Shown here: positions 62,228 to 64,000 of the stretch, in pieces
Layout of the letters: each line of letters starts with the position of its first letter
Position numbering within the stretch: the stretch's first letter is position 1
The notes under the pieces: model-generated
What the model was told of the DNA's origin: nothing
The model's input: the letters and a program-made list of their open reading frames with translations, nothing else
Database searches by the model: none
NCBI GenBank assembly: GCA_013398015.1
Contig: VZRR01012423.1
Location: forward strand, 938,996 to 1,002,995
Reading direction: 5' to 3'
Length of the DNA stretch: 64,000 nt
DNA from: Oreocharis arfaki
Taxonomy: Eukaryota > Chordata > Aves > Passeriformes > Paramythiidae
Position numbers and translations under genes: made by a program

Positions 62228-64000
62228 CTAGAACACAAAACAATAAAATCACACTATGCAATGCATTCTTTTTGTCCTCAAACCATCTGGAATTCAAATT
62301 CGTTGCACATATTAGAGCTGCAAACCAAGTGAGCTATTGGCTTAAGCACCAGCAATTTTAATACAGGCTGAAGAACAGACAGCCATCCTAATATTACAGG
62401 AGAAAAAAAGACCATTAAACGAACCATCAAAATGCAGTACTAAACCAATTTTCTGAAACACAATTCTAAAATGAAATATTGATCTTTTTTACTATAGCTT
62501 GTTGCTGTAATTGTGAGCTTTTAACAGTATCTTGCAGGCCCAATAAGCCCCCTCTTGGGGGAAACAATGCACAAGGAACTAACAAAACATCTTCAAAAAC
62601 TATGCAGAAACTGGTAGAAATTTTTTTAAATGTGCAGACCACATCAAATTTCAATTGCATTAATCTTCCAAAGTACATCTCACTGCTATTTTACTTCAGA
62701 TGATAGTTCAATTTATATGTTGTGAATGGCATGTCATAGGGTATTTTAGAAAAATCAATGATAAAACAAAGAAATAAAAATATGCACAAATTACTCATGA
62801 TGTTTTTAACAATATAATTCCCACTTCCTTCCTTAAATCTGAACTCTACAATGAATAATTCTCATGAGATGATACTGTAAATTGGAACAGTATGAACAAA
62901 ACCACTCAAAAATAGTCAGCCATTTGCTAGCAACACTTCATACTTAAATAACATTTTATACTCAACAACTAGAACTACCTAAGGTAAGACAGGAATCACA
63001 AACACAGACTTCAAAGAACTTATGCTTTGTCCAGCATAAGTGGGGTTTATTTTACTAAACTCTAATCCATCCATTCAAAATGCAACAGAAAATGTCTGAT
63101 GATTATGTCTTCACTAAAGCAATACTACTTTAACGTCTGCTGGCAAACAGACTAGTTTAACAGATTTCAGCTCAACCACCCTTAAAACAGACTTTGTATA
63201 AGTACTGGCATTTAATGAACATTCTGCAGGGGAGGGAAAGAAAAAAGGAAGTTAAGCTCATACTTACACATTAGGAACATATATTTGTCCCTAGCTTTCT
63301 CCTTTGTTGATTAGCAAGTGTGACTTTTTGTAAAACACTATTACGAAAATGTACTAATGTATTAAAGTACCTCAATACAGGTTAAGTGGAAGAAAAAGGA
63401 GACTAGAATAGAAATTATTCACAAATATATTGCCTTCTGGGGCTAAAATGGGAAAATGAGCTTCATATGCAGCCTACTTGGAGGCAGGGCAGAGAGGGTG
63501 AAACGGAAAAGAAATAGCTATTTCCAACTAAGTTGGATTTAAGTATCAAACTGGGCTAACACCCACTGATTCCTTGCTTATTTACAGTATCACTCACTTG
63601 TGCCTCCCCATGCATCTACATATACTTGCATTGAAGCTTCTCAATCATAGGTAGAATACAACATTTCACTCCAATACACATTCACATCTGTCACTCAAGT
63701 CCTTTGCAACCACACCTTTTTATCCAATTTGTTAAAACAGGTCTACAGAGCAGACACACAGAGAGATACTTTGTTAATATACATCTCATTTAATGGTATA
63801 ACAGTAAGGAAATTAAGATCAGAGGGCAGTGAATCAGTATTTAACAGTGATTGAAGCAGTACAGCAACCACCACTTTGAGATCACCTGGATGTAAATGAA
63901 TGCACCACAGAGTCAGCACATAATTAATATTCAACTTGCATTTAGTGTAAAGTTAAGGTTTATTATATATTTGCCATAAGCCCTGTCTTCCATAGTCACG
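62228..64000 (-). other. EIF3H intron 1, partial
   Basis: AT-rich sequence upstream of exon 2. No sequence resembling the eIF3h N-terminal exon (Gly/Ser/Lys-rich tail ending in VQIDGL) and no CpG-rich promoter is present, so exon 1 lies beyond 64000. No repeat family was recognised. Confidence 0.8.

Larger units (their letters stand above)
1..64000 (-). other. EIF3H: EIF3H gene body (exons 2 to part of 6; both gene ends outside window)
   Basis: The gene encodes eIF3 subunit h, an MPN-domain subunit of the cytoplasmic eIF3 complex that acts in recruiting mRNA and the 40S ribosome during translation initiation. Five minus-strand blocks translate to consecutive pieces of this highly conserved protein: 62071-62227, 11438-11605, 9836-9935, 8273-8422 and 1-56. 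Every internal boundary has AG acceptor and GT donor dinucleotides, and the split codons rejoin in frame. About 210 of the roughly 350 residues usual for the family are visible. Introns in the window are about 50.5 kb, 1.5 kb, 1.4 kb and at least 8.2 kb, with partial intron 1 at 62228-64000. The initiator exon and its promoter lie beyond 64000 and the C-terminal exons before position 1. Exon numbers are inferred from the vertebrate family structure. No premature stop or frameshift is seen, so this looks like the functional gene and not a retrocopy. Confidence 0.96.

Noticed and set aside
1..64000. Search for a CRISPR array, operon, toxin-antitoxin or other prokaryotic system
   Set aside because: Split genes, CR1 LINEs and intron composition show a vertebrate nuclear chromosome. 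No regularly spaced repeat array is present.

Overview
The window is vertebrate nuclear DNA. It is AT-rich, carries long introns, and every interspersed repeat I recognise with confidence is a CR1 LINE. That repeat profile, with no SINE or L1 flood, fits a bird best; a crocodilian or turtle is the alternative. It is not microbial. Nearly all short open frames in it are chance frames in introns or remnants of CR1 proteins.

The only host gene I can support is EIF3H (translation initiation factor 3 subunit h), on the minus strand and covering the whole window. Five coding exons are visible, in transcription order: 62071-62227, 11438-11605, 9836-9935, 8273-8422 and 1-56 (the last one cut by the window edge). 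All internal junctions have AG/GT sites, and the reading phases join exactly (0/1, 1/1, 1/2, 2/2). Together they give about 210 residues of eIF3h: most of the MPN domain and the start of the C-terminal helical part. The first exon, carrying the start codon and N-terminal tail, must lie beyond 64000, and the last exons lie before position 1. By family exon order these are exons 2-6.

Intron 2 is about 50.5 kb (11606-62070) and holds nearly everything else. It contains a degenerate 5S-rRNA-like sequence at about 17316-17420; CR1 fragments in plus orientation at about 24600-25470, 37857-37950, 38030-38285 and 57340-57740; and a nearly full-length but decayed CR1 in minus orientation at about 41905-45905. 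The large CR1 keeps recognisable ORF1 (coiled coil plus SGNH-esterase-like domain) and ORF2 (endonuclease, reverse transcriptase, C-terminal domain). A GC/CpG-rich island lies at about 55540-55980. It is interrupted by a 239-base assembly gap and has a CTCF-like motif on one side and a good plus-strand splice donor on the other.

I found no convincing new biological system. The items most worth a second look are the gapped CpG island inside intron 2, the 5S-derived sequence, and the unequal decay of catalytic residues in the long CR1. All family assignments come from recognising motifs by eye; no search was run.
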